From Firm-04 sp045642925 (GTDB lineage Bacteria; Bacillota; Clostridia; Oscillospirales; Ruminococcaceae): 64,000 nt of DNA. The position numbers and the translations under genes were made by a program. Below the pieces are notes generated by a model that had not been told where the DNA came from, did no database searches, and worked only from the letters and a program-made list of their open reading frames with translations. The stretch covers positions 1 to 64,000 of the forward strand of contig JAZUJW010000011.1 in assembly GCA_045642925.1 (NCBI GenBank), written 5' to 3'. Shown in pieces: positions 50,017-59,813 of the stretch (positions are counted from its first letter, which is position 1; every line of letters starts with the position of its first letter).

Positions 50017-52047
50017 ATGCTCAAACGCTGGGAAATCGGAACTCCCGACTCTGCTGCCGCCACTGCCCTCGCAGCCCGCGGCAGCATCACCAGACTCTGT
50101 GCGGAGGTCCTTTGCTCCCGTGGAATGCAAACCATCCAATCAGCAGGCGCTTTCCTCGACCAGTCTGAACTTTCTGACCCCTTCCTGCTTCTCGATATGC
50201 AAAAGGCGGTCGACCGCATTCTGCAAGCCGTGGATAACGGCGAAAAAATATGCGTCTATGGCGACTACGACTGCGATGGCGTGACCTCTACCGTCATGCT
50301 CACCGATTGGCTCGAATCTGCCGGCGCAGACGTTTCATGGTATATCCCAACCCGCCGTGAAGGTTACGGCATCCGTACACAGCAGATTCGTCAGCTCGCC
50401 GAGGACGGCGTGCAGTTGATCGTCACTGTGGATAACGGCATCTCTGCAATAGATGAGGCAAAACTGATTTCTGAACTCGGTATGGATCTGGTCATTACCG
50501 ACCACCACCGCCCCGGTGACGAAATCCCGCAGGCAGTTGCCGTGGTAGACCCCTACCGCATCGACTGTCCTTCCCCATATAAATCATTGTGCGGTGCCGG
50601 TGTGGTGCTGAAACTGATTGCTGCATTGGACGGCGGCGACTATGACATGACGCTCGAACAGTTCGGTGACCTTGCCGCACTCGGTACGATTGCCGATGTT
50701 GTGACGCTGGACGGTGAAAACCGCTTGATCGTCAAGCGCGGACTCGCACTCCTGCGCAATACCGAACGTATGGGACTGCTTTCTTTGATGGCAGTCTGCG
50801 GTATTCCCGCAAATACTGAAATTACATCTACCGCCGCCGCATTTCAGCTGATTCCCCGCATCAATGCGGCAGGCAGATTTGCGTCCGCATCCATTGCCGC
50901 AAAACTGTTTCTGACGGATGACCCTGACGAAGCACAGCTTCTTGCGGCTGAAATCCATTCGCTGAATGATGAACGCCGCGAAACCGAAAATGTGATCATG
51001 CAGGAAATCCTGCAAAAAATACAGGCACAGCCTACGCTGCTTTGCAGTCGTGTGCTGGTATTTGCAGGCGAAAACTGGCATCACGGTGTCATTGGCATCG
51101 TTGCCGCACGTCTGATGGAACGCTTCGGCAAACCATGCTTCCTGCTTGCGAAGGATGTAGAAGGCTATCGTGGAAGTGCGCGTAGTTTCGGTGAATTTTC
51201 GGTTTTTGAGTGCCTGAAAGCCAATGCAGATATTCTGGTTCGCTATGGCGGACATCCCGGTGCGGGTGGTTTTACCGTTGCGGAGGAGCATTTGCAGGAA
51301 TTCATGGACGGCATTCAGCAGTTTGCCGCCGAAAATCATCAGATCATGCCTGTCATGGTGGTTCATGCAGAACGTGCGCTTCAGCCAAAAGATTTGACTG
51401 TGCAGAATGTCGATGGCTTGAAAATCCTTGAACCATATGGTGCAGGGAATGCCCGTCCGCTGTTTGTGATTAATGCAGTGAATGTTGCTGAAATGATTGC
51501 GCTTTCGGGCGGTTCGCATACCAAGCTGAAACTGAAAAAAGACGGCATCGCATTTGACGCGCTGCTGTTTCGGATGTCGCCCGAAGAAACGGGCATTACT
51601 GTCGGCATGACGCTGGATTTTCTGATTTCGATGGAAGTACGTCCGTATATGGGCAAACCGCAGTTGACTGTGCGCGTGGAGGACTGGAGAAGTTCGGCGC
51701 AGAGTCAGGAACAGGCGATCGCCGCACAGTTTGCATACGATGCATACCGCCGTGGAGAGCCGTTGCCGCAGGCGTATTATCAGCGGATCTGTCCGCATCG
51801 GGAGGATCTGGTTGCGGTATATCAGACCATTTCGGATGTTCCGATTTCCATTGGGCAAATTTGTGAGCGATTGCGCAGCAGGGGAATGAACCGCTGCCGA
51901 GCGCGTATCTGTGCGGATATTTTTGCAGAATTGGGGCTTGCGGCATATGATGCATCGAATGACACAGTGAAGCGGCTGTGTGTCACAGGCAAGCGGGAAC
52001 TGATGGATTCAAAGGAATATCAGGCGATTTTGAAGCTTGCACAATAA
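50017..52047 (+). CDS. recJ: Single-stranded-DNA-specific exonuclease RecJ
   Basis: A 676-residue DHH-family 5'-3' exonuclease used in recombination and repair. Motifs are VYGDYDCDGVTST near residue 78 (family DYDADG motif with Ala replaced by Cys), VTVDNGIS, and TDHHRPG near 162. The DHHA1 domain has HHGVIGIVAARL and GGHPGAGGF near 410. The C-terminal OB-like region and a further ~90-residue tail follow. The start at 50017 follows AAAAAGGAGTGAGTTC. Confidence 0.95.
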   Translation: MLKRWEIGTPDSAAATALAARGSITRLCAEVLCSRGMQTIQSAGAFLDQSELSDPFLLLDMQKAVDRILQAVDNGEKICVYGDYDCDGVTSTVMLTDWLESAGADVSWYIPTRREGYGIRTQQIRQLAEDGVQLIVTVDNGISAIDEAKLISELGMDLVITDHHRPGDEIPQAVAVVDPYRIDCPSPYKSLCGAGVVLKLIAALDGGDYDMTLEQFGDLAALGTIADVVTLDGENRLIVKRGLALLRNTERMGLLSLMAVCGIPANTEITSTAAAFQLIPRINAAGRFASASIAAKLFLTDDPDEAQLLAAEIHSLNDERRETENVIMQEILQKIQAQPTLLCSRVLVFAGENWHHGVIGIVAARLMERFGKPCFLLAKDVEGYRGSARSFGEFSVFECLKANADILVRYGGHPGAGGFTVAEEHLQEFMDGIQQFAAENHQIMPVMVVHAERALQPKDLTVQNVDGLKILEPYGAGNARPLFVINAVNVAEMIALSGGSHTKLKLKKDGIAFDALLFRMSPEETGITVGMTLDFLISMEVRPYMGKPQLTVRVEDWRSSAQSQEQAIAAQFAYDAYRRGEPLPQAYYQRICPHREDLVAVYQTISDVPISIGQICERLRSRGMNRCRARICADIFAELGLAAYDASNDTVKRLCVTGKRELMDSKEYQAILKLAQ

Positions 52048-52053
52048 TACAAT

Positions 52054-52255
52054 GAGGCAAGAGAAAGGTATCATGCCTTCCTCTTGCCTCTCTTGGTGTA
52101 TGTCGGGTACTTCACTGGGGGCACCCCTTAATAGGGTTCTCCTAGACCCCCTCCTGATTATTTAAGACGAAAAAAAGAGTATTTCGCGCTCTGCGGAGTG
52201 CGACCAGAGGCGTCGCCTCTGGTCTTCGCAAGCTTCTGAAAAAGCTTGAGCAAAA
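52054..52255. repeat. Family B repeat, one-armed copy, with terminator hairpin
   Basis: GAGGCAAGAG pairs with CTCTTGCCTC (52054-52090), a terminator usable by recJ (plus) and htrA (minus). The following sequence resembles the centre and right arm of the 32189-32472 element: GTCGGGTAC, an inverted GGGTTCTCC...CCTCCTGATT, and TTTCGCGCTCTGCGGAG at 52182-52198, then CCAGAGGCGTCGCCTCTGG. Confidence 0.65.
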
Positions 52256-52288
52256 CTTTAATCTCGCTTCGCGTGCATAGCCGCTTAC

Positions 52289-53965
52289 TTAGGTTTGCGC
52301 ATTGTTTTTCTTTTGTTTGGGTTCTTCATTTGTATTCTCCGGTTCGACTTCCTGCAATACTACATCAAAATCAATGTCCGTGTCATTTCGTGTAATCGTG
52401 ACTTTGATCGTGTCGCCCGCTTTGAATTCGGTCTTCATTGCATTGATGTCAGCTGCACTTTCAATTTGTTTGTCATTGATTGCAATAATGACATCGCCTT
52501 TCTTGATGCCTGCAAGGTCTGCTGCACCGCCAGCCGTTACATCTCTTACAAGAACACCAATCGGGAAACCATACATTTCAGAAATGGATTCGTTAATGTC
52601 AATGCTCTGAATGCCAAGAGTGGGCTTACCGCGTACATAACCATAATTGATAAGGTCATCCAGAATGAACTTTGCATGGGACATCGGGATGGCAAAGCAC
52701 AAACCTTCAATGCTTGCTTCATCATAATAACTGCTGCTGAATTTTGCAGAGTTGATGCCAATGACCTGACCATAACTGTTGATCAGCGGGCCGCCGGAGT
52801 TGCCCTGGTTGATGGCGGTATCTGTCTGAATCAGTCGCATGGTGGATTCGTTGATCGACACCTTACGGTCAAGGGCGGAAACGATACCCGTCGTGACAGA
52901 ACCGAACAAGTCAAAACCAGTCGGGTTGCCGATTGCAATGACCAGCTCACCGACACGCAAATCATCGCTGCTGCCGAATTCTGCACCAACCAGCTTCTGG
53001 TCAGTTTCGATTTCCAGTACAGCAAGGTCTTCTGCGACATCATAGCCGACAATCGTTGCTTCAAACTGCGTATCGCCATCGTAGCATTCTTCATTCAGCA
53101 CAACCTGTATTTCCTTGGCTTCACCACAGTTGTATTCTGAACTGCTGTCATAAATAACGTGTGCATTCGTGAGGATATAATTATGACCGTCTTTCACCAT
53201 GATAATGCCCGTGCCGACACCGGTCATTTCCTGTTCATAGGTCTGCGGCTGTCCGAAACCGAACATGGAATACGTCTGACGCTGACATACGAATTTGGAC
53301 GAAACACCGACACTTGCCGGCATGACCTTATCCACGATATCAGGAATACGCATGGCATCTTCTCTGGCAGCAAGCTCTACCCAATCCTGTGCGGTGTTGT
53401 TGTGTGTGACGGACTGCTTATTTTCCTTTTCAGAAGATTCGTTGGATTCCAGGCTGCGTTCTTCTTTGTTTTCTTCATCGCTGACAGAATTGTTTCTGCC
53501 GAAGAAATTGCGCAGTGCTTCATTCTGCGATGCAAACTGATAGCACTGAATGGAAGCATAGCAGAGGAATGCGATGCCTGCAAACAGACCGAGCGCTTTC
53601 AGTCCCTTGTGGGAATGCGGCTTCTTCGGGGATGCATTATCATTGGGCATTTCGGGCGGAACATTACCGTTTCCGCCGTTGCCGTTGTCGGTCGGGAAAC
53701 CGCTGCCGCTTCTGGGGGAGTAGTAGCTGCCCGACTGCTGCTGTGCAGAAGGCTGCTGGTTGGGTGTACCATAATTGTTCGCAGACTGCTGTGCATACGG
53801 ATTCTGCGGTTGATTATATGGGTTTGCAGTCGGCTGCTGCGGCGCACTGCTGCTGAATGGGCCAGACTGTGGATTGCCATACGGATTGGAAGCAGTGGGC
53901 TGATTATCATACGGCGCAGAAGGCTGTTGTGGTGTGTTTGTATTGCGTTCGAATTCATTTTCCAT
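52289..53965 (-). CDS. HtrA-like membrane serine protease (S1C) with PDZ domain
   Basis: A 558-residue protein. Residues 1-115 are a cytoplasmic low-complexity tail rich in Gln, Asn, Pro, Ser and Gly. A membrane helix lies near 120-140 (ALGLFAGIAFLCYASI). The trypsin-like domain has the triad as TNAHVIYD (His), EDLAVLEIE (Asp) and GNSGGPLIN (Ser). A PDZ domain lies at about 440-535 (GVLVRDVTAGGAADLAGIKKGDVI). Such proteases handle misfolded exported proteins outside the membrane. The ATG at 53965 follows AGAGGTGC. A TATAAT lies at 54033-54028 on the minus strand, with a weak -35. Confidence 0.93.
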   Translation of the reverse strand: MENEFERNTNTPQQPSAPYDNQPTASNPYGNPQSGPFSSSAPQQPTANPYNQPQNPYAQQSANNYGTPNQQPSAQQQSGSYYSPRSGSGFPTDNGNGGNGNVPPEMPNDNASPKKPHSHKGLKALGLFAGIAFLCYASIQCYQFASQNEALRNFFGRNNSVSDEENKEERSLESNESSEKENKQSVTHNNTAQDWVELAAREDAMRIPDIVDKVMPASVGVSSKFVCQRQTYSMFGFGQPQTYEQEMTGVGTGIIMVKDGHNYILTNAHVIYDSSSEYNCGEAKEIQVVLNEECYDGDTQFEATIVGYDVAEDLAVLEIETDQKLVGAEFGSSDDLRVGELVIAIGNPTGFDLFGSVTTGIVSALDRKVSINESTMRLIQTDTAINQGNSGGPLINSYGQVIGINSAKFSSSYYDEASIEGLCFAIPMSHAKFILDDLINYGYVRGKPTLGIQSIDINESISEMYGFPIGVLVRDVTAGGAADLAGIKKGDVIIAINDKQIESAADINAMKTEFKAGDTIKVTITRNDTDIDFDVVLQEVEPENTNEEPKQKKNNAQT

Positions 53966-54100
53966 AAAAAGCACCTCTTTCTAAGATTCAGAAGGGTTTG
54001 CGGTTCTTTGCGAACCCTGTGATTATTATTATACGCGATTATGTGAAGAATAGATGATAGACTTTCTAAAACGAGGTTAAAAAGAGGATAAGAAATGATG

Positions 54101-54143
54101 AGCCGTTTTCCACACATTGTTCATGCAGGAAAACGGCTTTTTT
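54101..54143. terminator. Terminator downstream of thiN
   Basis: AGCCGTTTTCC pairs with GGAAAACGGCT, T-run on the plus strand. It closes the long minus-strand operon before htrA. Confidence 0.65.
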
Positions 54144-54153
54144 GCTGATTTTT

Positions 54154-54777
54154 TTAATTTTCTTTGGAATACACGGTAAGGAGAATGCCGCTTTTGCAGG
54201 TCACTTCTGCGAATGTATCCGTGATGCGGTTGCTGACGCCGATGGGAAAGGCGGGTGTCAGGACGGCATCTTCCAGCGGATAATAAGTGCCGCGGAGTGT
54301 GACACCGATACATTCTTCTGTGAAGGCGAACACGGAAAACAGAAAGCTTTCCCGCTTGGGATAGCGAACCGTCCCGCAGCCTTGCAGCGCGGCGATGTCG
54401 TTTGTGCCGATGAGCATTCCCTGTACGCCGTTTTCATGCAGAAAGCGGAGTGTCTGGAGGTTGGCGAAGGTGTGGTCAAAGCGTCCGCCGAATGCGCCGT
54501 AGATGCGGACTTCCGAACAGCCATGACTGATGGCGTATCGTGCGGCAAGCATCGTGTCCGTGTCATCCTTTTCAACAGGTGCAGTGATGTGTGGAAAAGC
54601 ATCTGGAATGCTGCCGAGGGAATCGAAGTCGCCTAAGACGAGGTCGGGCTGCAAGCCGAGGGCTTCACAGTGCCGCAGACCGCTGTCTGCACAAAGCAGA
54701 AATGCATCTTCAGGCGGCGGCAGACAGGGTGTGCCGCTTTCGGGACTTCCTGCAAAAATACAGCAGATACGATTCAT
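54154..54777 (-). CDS. thiN: Thiamine diphosphokinase
   Basis: A 207-residue enzyme converting thiamine to thiamine diphosphate with ATP. LCADSGLRH, DLVLGDFDSL and EKDDTDTMLA are the substrate and metal motifs, followed by YGAFGGRFDH. The C-terminal beta domain has the YPLEDA segment. The start at 54777 overlaps the rsgA stop as ATGA, with GGGAG upstream, so the two are coupled. In B. subtilis rpe lies between rsgA and thiN; it is missing here. Confidence 0.94.
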   Translation of the reverse strand: MNRICCIFAGSPESGTPCLPPPEDAFLLCADSGLRHCEALGLQPDLVLGDFDSLGSIPDAFPHITAPVEKDDTDTMLAARYAISHGCSEVRIYGAFGGRFDHTFANLQTLRFLHENGVQGMLIGTNDIAALQGCGTVRYPKRESFLFSVFAFTEECIGVTLRGTYYPLEDAVLTPAFPIGVSNRITDTFAEVTCKSGILLTVYSKEN

Positions 54778-55652
54778 TTTTGCTCCCAATCCTTTCGTGC
54801 AAGGGCTTCGTCCAGCATGACGCGATAGCTGAGATAGCGGCTTTTCGGGATGCTTCCCGCCCTGACCGCTTCACGAATGGCACAGTCGGGTTCGCGCATA
54901 TGGCGGCAGTCGGCATATTTGCAGTCTCCAAGGAATTCCTTGAATTCCGGAAAGCAATCAGGCAGCAGGTCGGGACGGATCTGCGCATAGCTTTCGGTTT
55001 CAAATGTGGAAAAACCGGGCGTATCTGCGACTTTTCCGCCGTTTGCGAGCGTGTAGAGTTCGGTGGTGCGGGTGGTGTGTCTGCCTCTGCCGAGTTTTTT
55101 GCTGATGGCGGCGGTTTCAAGGCAAAGCCCGTTTTCGATGGCATTCAACAGTGTTGATTTGCCTACGCCCGAATTGCCTGTGAAGGCACTGATGCCGTCT
55201 GCCAGAGCATCTCTGACCTGTGCCACAGAATCGGCATTCTCATAGTCAACAAGCATCATGCGGAAGCCCGTGCCGCGGTAAATGTCCATGTATTCCTGTG
55301 CATCTGCCAAATCGACTTTCGTAAACACGAGAATCGGTTCGATTTCCTTGTGGACGCAGACGGCGAGGAATTTGTCGAGAATCTGGAGATTCGGGGCAGG
55401 TTCCGTGGTTGACAGCACGAAAAAGAGGCGGTCGAGATTGGCAAGCGGCGGTCGGATGAGGACGTTTTTTCGCGGCAAAATCTCGGTAATACATTCATTT
55501 TCAATTGTCACGCGGTCGCCGGTGCAGGGCGAAATATCCTGCTTGCGGAAGATGCCGCGTGCTTTACATCCAAAAACACCGTCTGAGGTCTCTACGGTGT
55601 AGAGACCCCCGACGGCTTTGATAATCTGTCCGTTCATGCGTTCTGCAATCAT
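54774..55652 (-). CDS. rsgA: Ribosome small-subunit GTPase RsgA
   Basis: A 292-residue circularly permuted GTPase acting in late 30S assembly. An N-terminal OB fold is followed by the GTPase motifs in permuted order: FTKVDLA (G4), GNSGVGKSTLLN (G1), and DTPGFS (G3). The C-terminal zinc-binding segment is CKYADCRHMREPDC. The start at 55652 overlaps the prkC stop as ATGA; a second ATG five codons later is also possible. Confidence 0.95.
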   Translation of the reverse strand: MIAERMNGQIIKAVGGLYTVETSDGVFGCKARGIFRKQDISPCTGDRVTIENECITEILPRKNVLIRPPLANLDRLFFVLSTTEPAPNLQILDKFLAVCVHKEIEPILVFTKVDLADAQEYMDIYRGTGFRMMLVDYENADSVAQVRDALADGISAFTGNSGVGKSTLLNAIENGLCLETAAISKKLGRGRHTTRTTELYTLANGGKVADTPGFSTFETESYAQIRPDLLPDCFPEFKEFLGDCKYADCRHMREPDCAIREAVRAGSIPKSRYLSYRVMLDEALARKDWEQK

Positions 55653-57877
55653 GTGGGGTCTGCGGGGGCTTCGGTGGTTGCAGGCGCAGTGGTTTCAGGT
55701 GCCGGAGTGGTAGTTGCAGGTGCGGCAGTGGTTGTGGGCGGTGCTGCGGTGGTGTTCTGCTGTGCAGCAGTCGAAGCAGCCGTGGTGGTCACGGTGACCA
55801 GACCGCCGACATTCTGGAATGCGCCTGCGATATCGGAACTCAGTACCGCACTGGTTTTCTTCTCGAAGTCGAGTGCATAGGTACCGATGTTGCAGGTTGC
55901 GCCGGTTGCTTCATTCGTCAGGATGGCGAGGACTTCCATTTTGCCTGTGCCGGTTACTTCAACATAGGTTGCTCCGCCTGCGAGTGCGACATCGAAGCTC
56001 GGGCCTTCCTTCTTGAGTGCGCCGCCTTCGTAGAAGTTGATGTGGAAGTGACCTTGTGCATCGGTCGGAATCGCGAAGGAAATCTTGATAGTGGTTTCAG
56101 GAGGCGTACCGTTGGAAACTCTCAGCGAAATTTTCGAGCCTTTCGTGACAGGCTGCATCGGAGCGATATCCTGTTCAAGGACTTTGCCTGCATCTTCGCC
56201 GGAAGGAACTTCAACTTTGACGATTTCGAGTTCATAGAGTTCTGCGGTTTCCTTTGCAACATCCCATGTCATGCCGACAAAGTTCGGGGTGTTGATGGTA
56301 ACGATATTCTCACCACGGGAAACGGTGACCATGACAGTCGAACCGGGTTCGATGCTGGAAGTGCCTGCGGGGTCAGTGGAGATGATCTTGCCTTCTGCAA
56401 CGTCATCGCTGTACATATAATGCGGTTCAACCATCAGGCCAAGGTTGACGATCTGTGCTTTTGCGGTTTCGTAGTCCCATCCGGTGTAATCGGGCAGGAT
56501 GATGGTTCTGGTACCCTTGGAGATCTTGATGCTGACTTTGTCGCCCTTGGCAACAGGGTTGTCTGCCGGAATGCTCTGATAGAAGATGATGTCCTTTTCG
56601 AAATCGGAATACTCATAGCTTTCGATGACGAACATGAGCTTATCATTGTACTGGTTGGTTGCTTCCTGATAGTTCTTTCCGATCAGATCAGGCATTTTCC
56701 ATTGTTCCATGGTGTTGCTTCCGGTACCATTCTTGATGAAGTTCGTGATGAAGTTCGTGGCGAAGAAGACACCGACGATGGCAACAACGATGATGACTGC
56801 GGTCAGAATCGGCACAAAGAGCGAAGCTCTGCCTTCCTCTTCATATTCATCCTCGTCGTCTTCGTCCTCCTCCTCTTCTTCTTCCTCCTCCTCGAATTCT
56901 TCTTCCTCTTCTTCGGGCTCATCTTCCTCCTGCGCAGGTGTTTCCTGTGCGATCGGCGTGAAGAAGCGTGTCTTGCTTTCATCAGTACCTTCGCCTGTCA
57001 GTTCGGGGAAGTAGCCGAATACGATCGTAGGAATTTCCTTGAAGGCTTCGATGTCATCCATCATTTCCTTTGCAGACTGATAGCGCTTTTCAGGTTCTTT
57101 CTGCATTGCCTTGAGGATGATTTCTTCGAGTCCGGTTGCGAGGTCGGGGCGAATGCTGGTGGGACGCGGAACTTCCTTCTGCATATGCATGACGGCGATG
57201 CTGACAGGATCGTTCGTTTCGGTATCGAAGGGTTTCTTGCCTGTGAGCATTTCAAAGAGGAGAACGCCGACGGAATAAAGGTCGCTTTTTTCATCAGTCT
57301 CCGCGCCGCGTGCCTGTTCAGGGCTGATATAATGCACGGTGCCGATCGCTTTATCCGTGCAGGTCTTGCCGTTTTCGCGTGCAAATTTTGCAATGCCGAA
57401 GTCCATGACCTTGATGGTGCCGTCACGGAGCATCATGATGTTCTGCGGTTTGATATCGCGGTGGACGATGCCTTTGCTGTGTGCGTGCTGCAAAGCACGG
57501 AGGATCTGCATGACGAAGTGTGCGGCATCCTTCCAGTCCAGCGGATTGCTTTGCTCCATATATTCGTTCAGTGTGATGCCGTCAATGTATTCCATGACGA
57601 TGAACTGAATGCGCTCGGAGAAGCCGACATCATAAACCTTTACAATATTGGGATGGCTCAGCAGGGCAATTGCCTTGGATTCATTGCGGAAGCGGCGGAG
57701 GAATTCTTCATTTTCCGCAAATTCCTTTTTGAGTATTTTCACGGCAACGGTTTTATGGTCAACCACGTCATTTGCGCGGTAAACATCCGCCATGCCGCCC
57801 TCTCCGATGCGCTCTGTGATCTCGTAGCGCCCATCAAGTTTTTTTCCGATGTTCTTATCGTTGCGATCTTTTTCCAT
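55649..57877 (-). CDS. prkC: PASTA-domain Ser/Thr protein kinase (PrkC/StkP type)
   Basis: A 742-residue membrane kinase. The kinase domain is at about residues 15-280: GEGGMADVY (P-loop), VAVKIL (Lys), HRDIKPQN (catalytic), DFGIA (DFG). A very acidic juxtamembrane stretch of Glu/Asp lies near 325-355. The membrane helix is near 365-390, then three PASTA domains (about 395-600), which bind muropeptides. The last ~60 residues form a Thr/Ala/Pro-rich tail. GGAGG lies six bases before the ATG at 57877; ATG 57880 is the alternative. It is paired with the phosphatase gene upstream. Confidence 0.93.
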   Translation of the reverse strand: MEKDRNDKNIGKKLDGRYEITERIGEGGMADVYRANDVVDHKTVAVKILKKEFAENEEFLRRFRNESKAIALLSHPNIVKVYDVGFSERIQFIVMEYIDGITLNEYMEQSNPLDWKDAAHFVMQILRALQHAHSKGIVHRDIKPQNIMMLRDGTIKVMDFGIAKFARENGKTCTDKAIGTVHYISPEQARGAETDEKSDLYSVGVLLFEMLTGKKPFDTETNDPVSIAVMHMQKEVPRPTSIRPDLATGLEEIILKAMQKEPEKRYQSAKEMMDDIEAFKEIPTIVFGYFPELTGEGTDESKTRFFTPIAQETPAQEEDEPEEEEEEFEEEEEEEEEDEDDEDEYEEEGRASLFVPILTAVIIVVAIVGVFFATNFITNFIKNGTGSNTMEQWKMPDLIGKNYQEATNQYNDKLMFVIESYEYSDFEKDIIFYQSIPADNPVAKGDKVSIKISKGTRTIILPDYTGWDYETAKAQIVNLGLMVEPHYMYSDDVAEGKIISTDPAGTSSIEPGSTVMVTVSRGENIVTINTPNFVGMTWDVAKETAELYELEIVKVEVPSGEDAGKVLEQDIAPMQPVTKGSKISLRVSNGTPPETTIKISFAIPTDAQGHFHINFYEGGALKKEGPSFDVALAGGATYVEVTGTGKMEVLAILTNEATGATCNIGTYALDFEKKTSAVLSSDIAGAFQNVGGLVTVTTTAASTAAQQNTTAAPPTTTAAPATTTPAPETTAPATTEAPADPT

Positions 57878-57979
57878 CATGAACCTCCGAGTCGGTAAAA
57901 ACCGATGATAGATTGAATTTATGTTCATTTTCGGTCGTCCGACTTTGCGGTGTACCGAAAAACTGAATCCGTGGAAATG

Positions 57980-58711
57980 TTAATCTTTTGCAAGCACGAT
58001 AACGGAAATATTATCTTTTCCGCCCTGTGCGTTAGCTTCCGCGACCAAAGCCTGCGGAACTTCTTCGAGGGGATGCGAGCGCACGATCTCTGCCATTTTG
58101 TCAGTCGGGACAAGGCTGTATAGTCCGTCCGAGCAAAACAGCAGTCTGTCATGCGGCAGAAGCTGTAATTCATAGCTGTCCGAAAGCACTCTTGCCGTCA
58201 CGCCGACTGCCCGCGTCAGTTCATTGCGGCGGGGATGTGTCATGCGTTCCTCTGCGGTGATATCACCGCGTTCATAGAGCATCTGCACAACGGTATGGTC
58301 GAGGGTGAGCTGTTTGGCTTCGCCTTCGGTTTCGATCAGGTAAGCACGAGAGTCGCCGACATTGACGAGGCAGGCGAGGTCTTCGCGGACGTATGCGCCT
58401 ACAAGCGTTGTGCCCATGCGAATCCGCATTTCGCCTTTGACGGCTTCCTCATAAACGGCTTGGTTGGCTTCATTGGTGGCATCGCGGAGCAATTCGCAGA
58501 TGGCATCAGAAGTCATTTCTGCTTTGTACTTTGCGCGGAAGGTTTCGAGGGCGGCATTGACGGCAATCCGGCTTGCTTCTGCACCTTTTTCCATGCCACC
58601 CATGCCGTCGCAGACGATGACGAGAAAGCCGTCATCAAATTTTTCTGTTATAAGGTGGTCTTGGTTTTCAGGTCTGACCAGACCGATATCACACGCACTG
58701 TATACTTTCAT
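57980..58711 (-). CDS. stp: PP2C-type protein phosphatase (Stp/PrpC)
   Basis: A 243-residue Mn-dependent phosphatase that reverses PrkC phosphorylation. DIGLVRPENQD at the N-terminus, VCDGMGGMEKG near 33, and the late GKDN segment supply the metal-binding aspartates. Length is normal. It lies directly between rlmN and prkC, the conserved Firmicutes order. Confidence 0.95.
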   Translation of the reverse strand: MKVYSACDIGLVRPENQDHLITEKFDDGFLVIVCDGMGGMEKGAEASRIAVNAALETFRAKYKAEMTSDAICELLRDATNEANQAVYEEAVKGEMRIRMGTTLVGAYVREDLACLVNVGDSRAYLIETEGEAKQLTLDHTVVQMLYERGDITAEERMTHPRRNELTRAVGVTARVLSDSYELQLLPHDRLLFCSDGLYSLVPTDKMAEIVRSHPLEEVPQALVAEANAQGGKDNISVIVLAKD

Positions 58712-58755
58712 GTCGGTTCACCACACTTCCTCTGTTGTTTTTGTTTGATGTATTG

Positions 58756-59811
58756 TCAGATTGTACTTTGCTCCATTTGCGTGCGGCGGAGTTGACCGCA
58801 GGCGGCTTTGATGTCATCGCCGAGCGTTCTGCGAACGGTAGCGTTTAAGCCTTCCTTTTCCAGCATTTCCTTGAATTTCTGCGCACTTCCTGCCTGAAAT
58901 CCTGTTCCTGAAACGGGATTGACGGGAATCAGGTTGACGTGGGGACGCTGTCCTGCAAAGACAGGGCGCAGGCGTTTGCCAAGTGCGGCGGCGTATTCAG
59001 GTGTATCATTTTCCCCCGCAATGACAGCATATTCGAAGGTAATGCGGCGGTGTGTCTTTTCGAAGTAGCGCTTGCACGCGGCAAGCAGGGCATCCAGATT
59101 GTATTTGCGGTTTACGGGCATCAGTGCCGAGCGTTTTTCGTCCGTTGCGGCATGAAGCGAAACCGAGAGCGTCAGCGGGAATTCTTCTTCCGCGAGGCGG
59201 TCGATCATCGGGACAAGACCGCAGGTGGAAAGCGAAACGTGCCGCAGACTCATATTTCTGCCGTCCTTATGGGAAAGCAGTCGCAGGAAGCGCATGACAT
59301 TGTCGTAGTTATCAAGCGGTTCACCGATGCCCATGAGAACCACTCCTGCAATTTGCGCATCTTCTGCATTATCGTTATCCATGGCATAGATCTGACCGAG
59401 CATCTCGTCCGCAGTCAGATTGCGGATGAAACCAAGCGGTGCAGAGGCGCAGAACTTACAGCCCATCTTGCATCCGACCTGTGTGGAGATGCACGCCGTC
59501 ACACCATGATGGTACACCATGCGGACGGCTTCGACAAAATTCCCGTCAGAAAGCCTATATAGATATTTTACAGTATCATCCATGGAAGATGCAAGCTTTT
59601 GCGCAATTTTCGGCTGTCCTATACAAAAATTTTCTTTTAAGATATCTCGAAATTGTTTGGATTGATTGGTCATTTCCGAGAAGTCTGAAACGCGGTTGAC
59701 GTGTAGCCATCGGAATATTTGTTTTGCCCGAAAGGCAGGTGCGCCGTAGGGTACAAGGGCTGCCTGCAATTCTTCAGGCGTCATGGAAAGCAGACTGATT
59801 TTCTCTGCCAT
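58756..59811 (-). CDS. rlmN: 23S rRNA (adenine-2503-C2)-methyltransferase RlmN
   Basis: A 351-residue radical-SAM methyltransferase. The iron-sulfur motif CKMGCKFCAS lies near residue 115, GIGEPLDNYDNV near 165, SVSLHA near 210, and NLIPVNPV near 290. The C-terminal cysteine of the mechanism is probably in DDIKAACGQL. The start at 59811 follows CGGAGGGCTGAAT and lies three bases after the rsmB stop. Confidence 0.96.
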   Translation of the reverse strand: MAEKISLLSMTPEELQAALVPYGAPAFRAKQIFRWLHVNRVSDFSEMTNQSKQFRDILKENFCIGQPKIAQKLASSMDDTVKYLYRLSDGNFVEAVRMVYHHGVTACISTQVGCKMGCKFCASAPLGFIRNLTADEMLGQIYAMDNDNAEDAQIAGVVLMGIGEPLDNYDNVMRFLRLLSHKDGRNMSLRHVSLSTCGLVPMIDRLAEEEFPLTLSVSLHAATDEKRSALMPVNRKYNLDALLAACKRYFEKTHRRITFEYAVIAGENDTPEYAAALGKRLRPVFAGQRPHVNLIPVNPVSGTGFQAGSAQKFKEMLEKEGLNATVRRTLGDDIKAACGQLRRTQMEQSTI

Positions 59812-59813
59812 AT

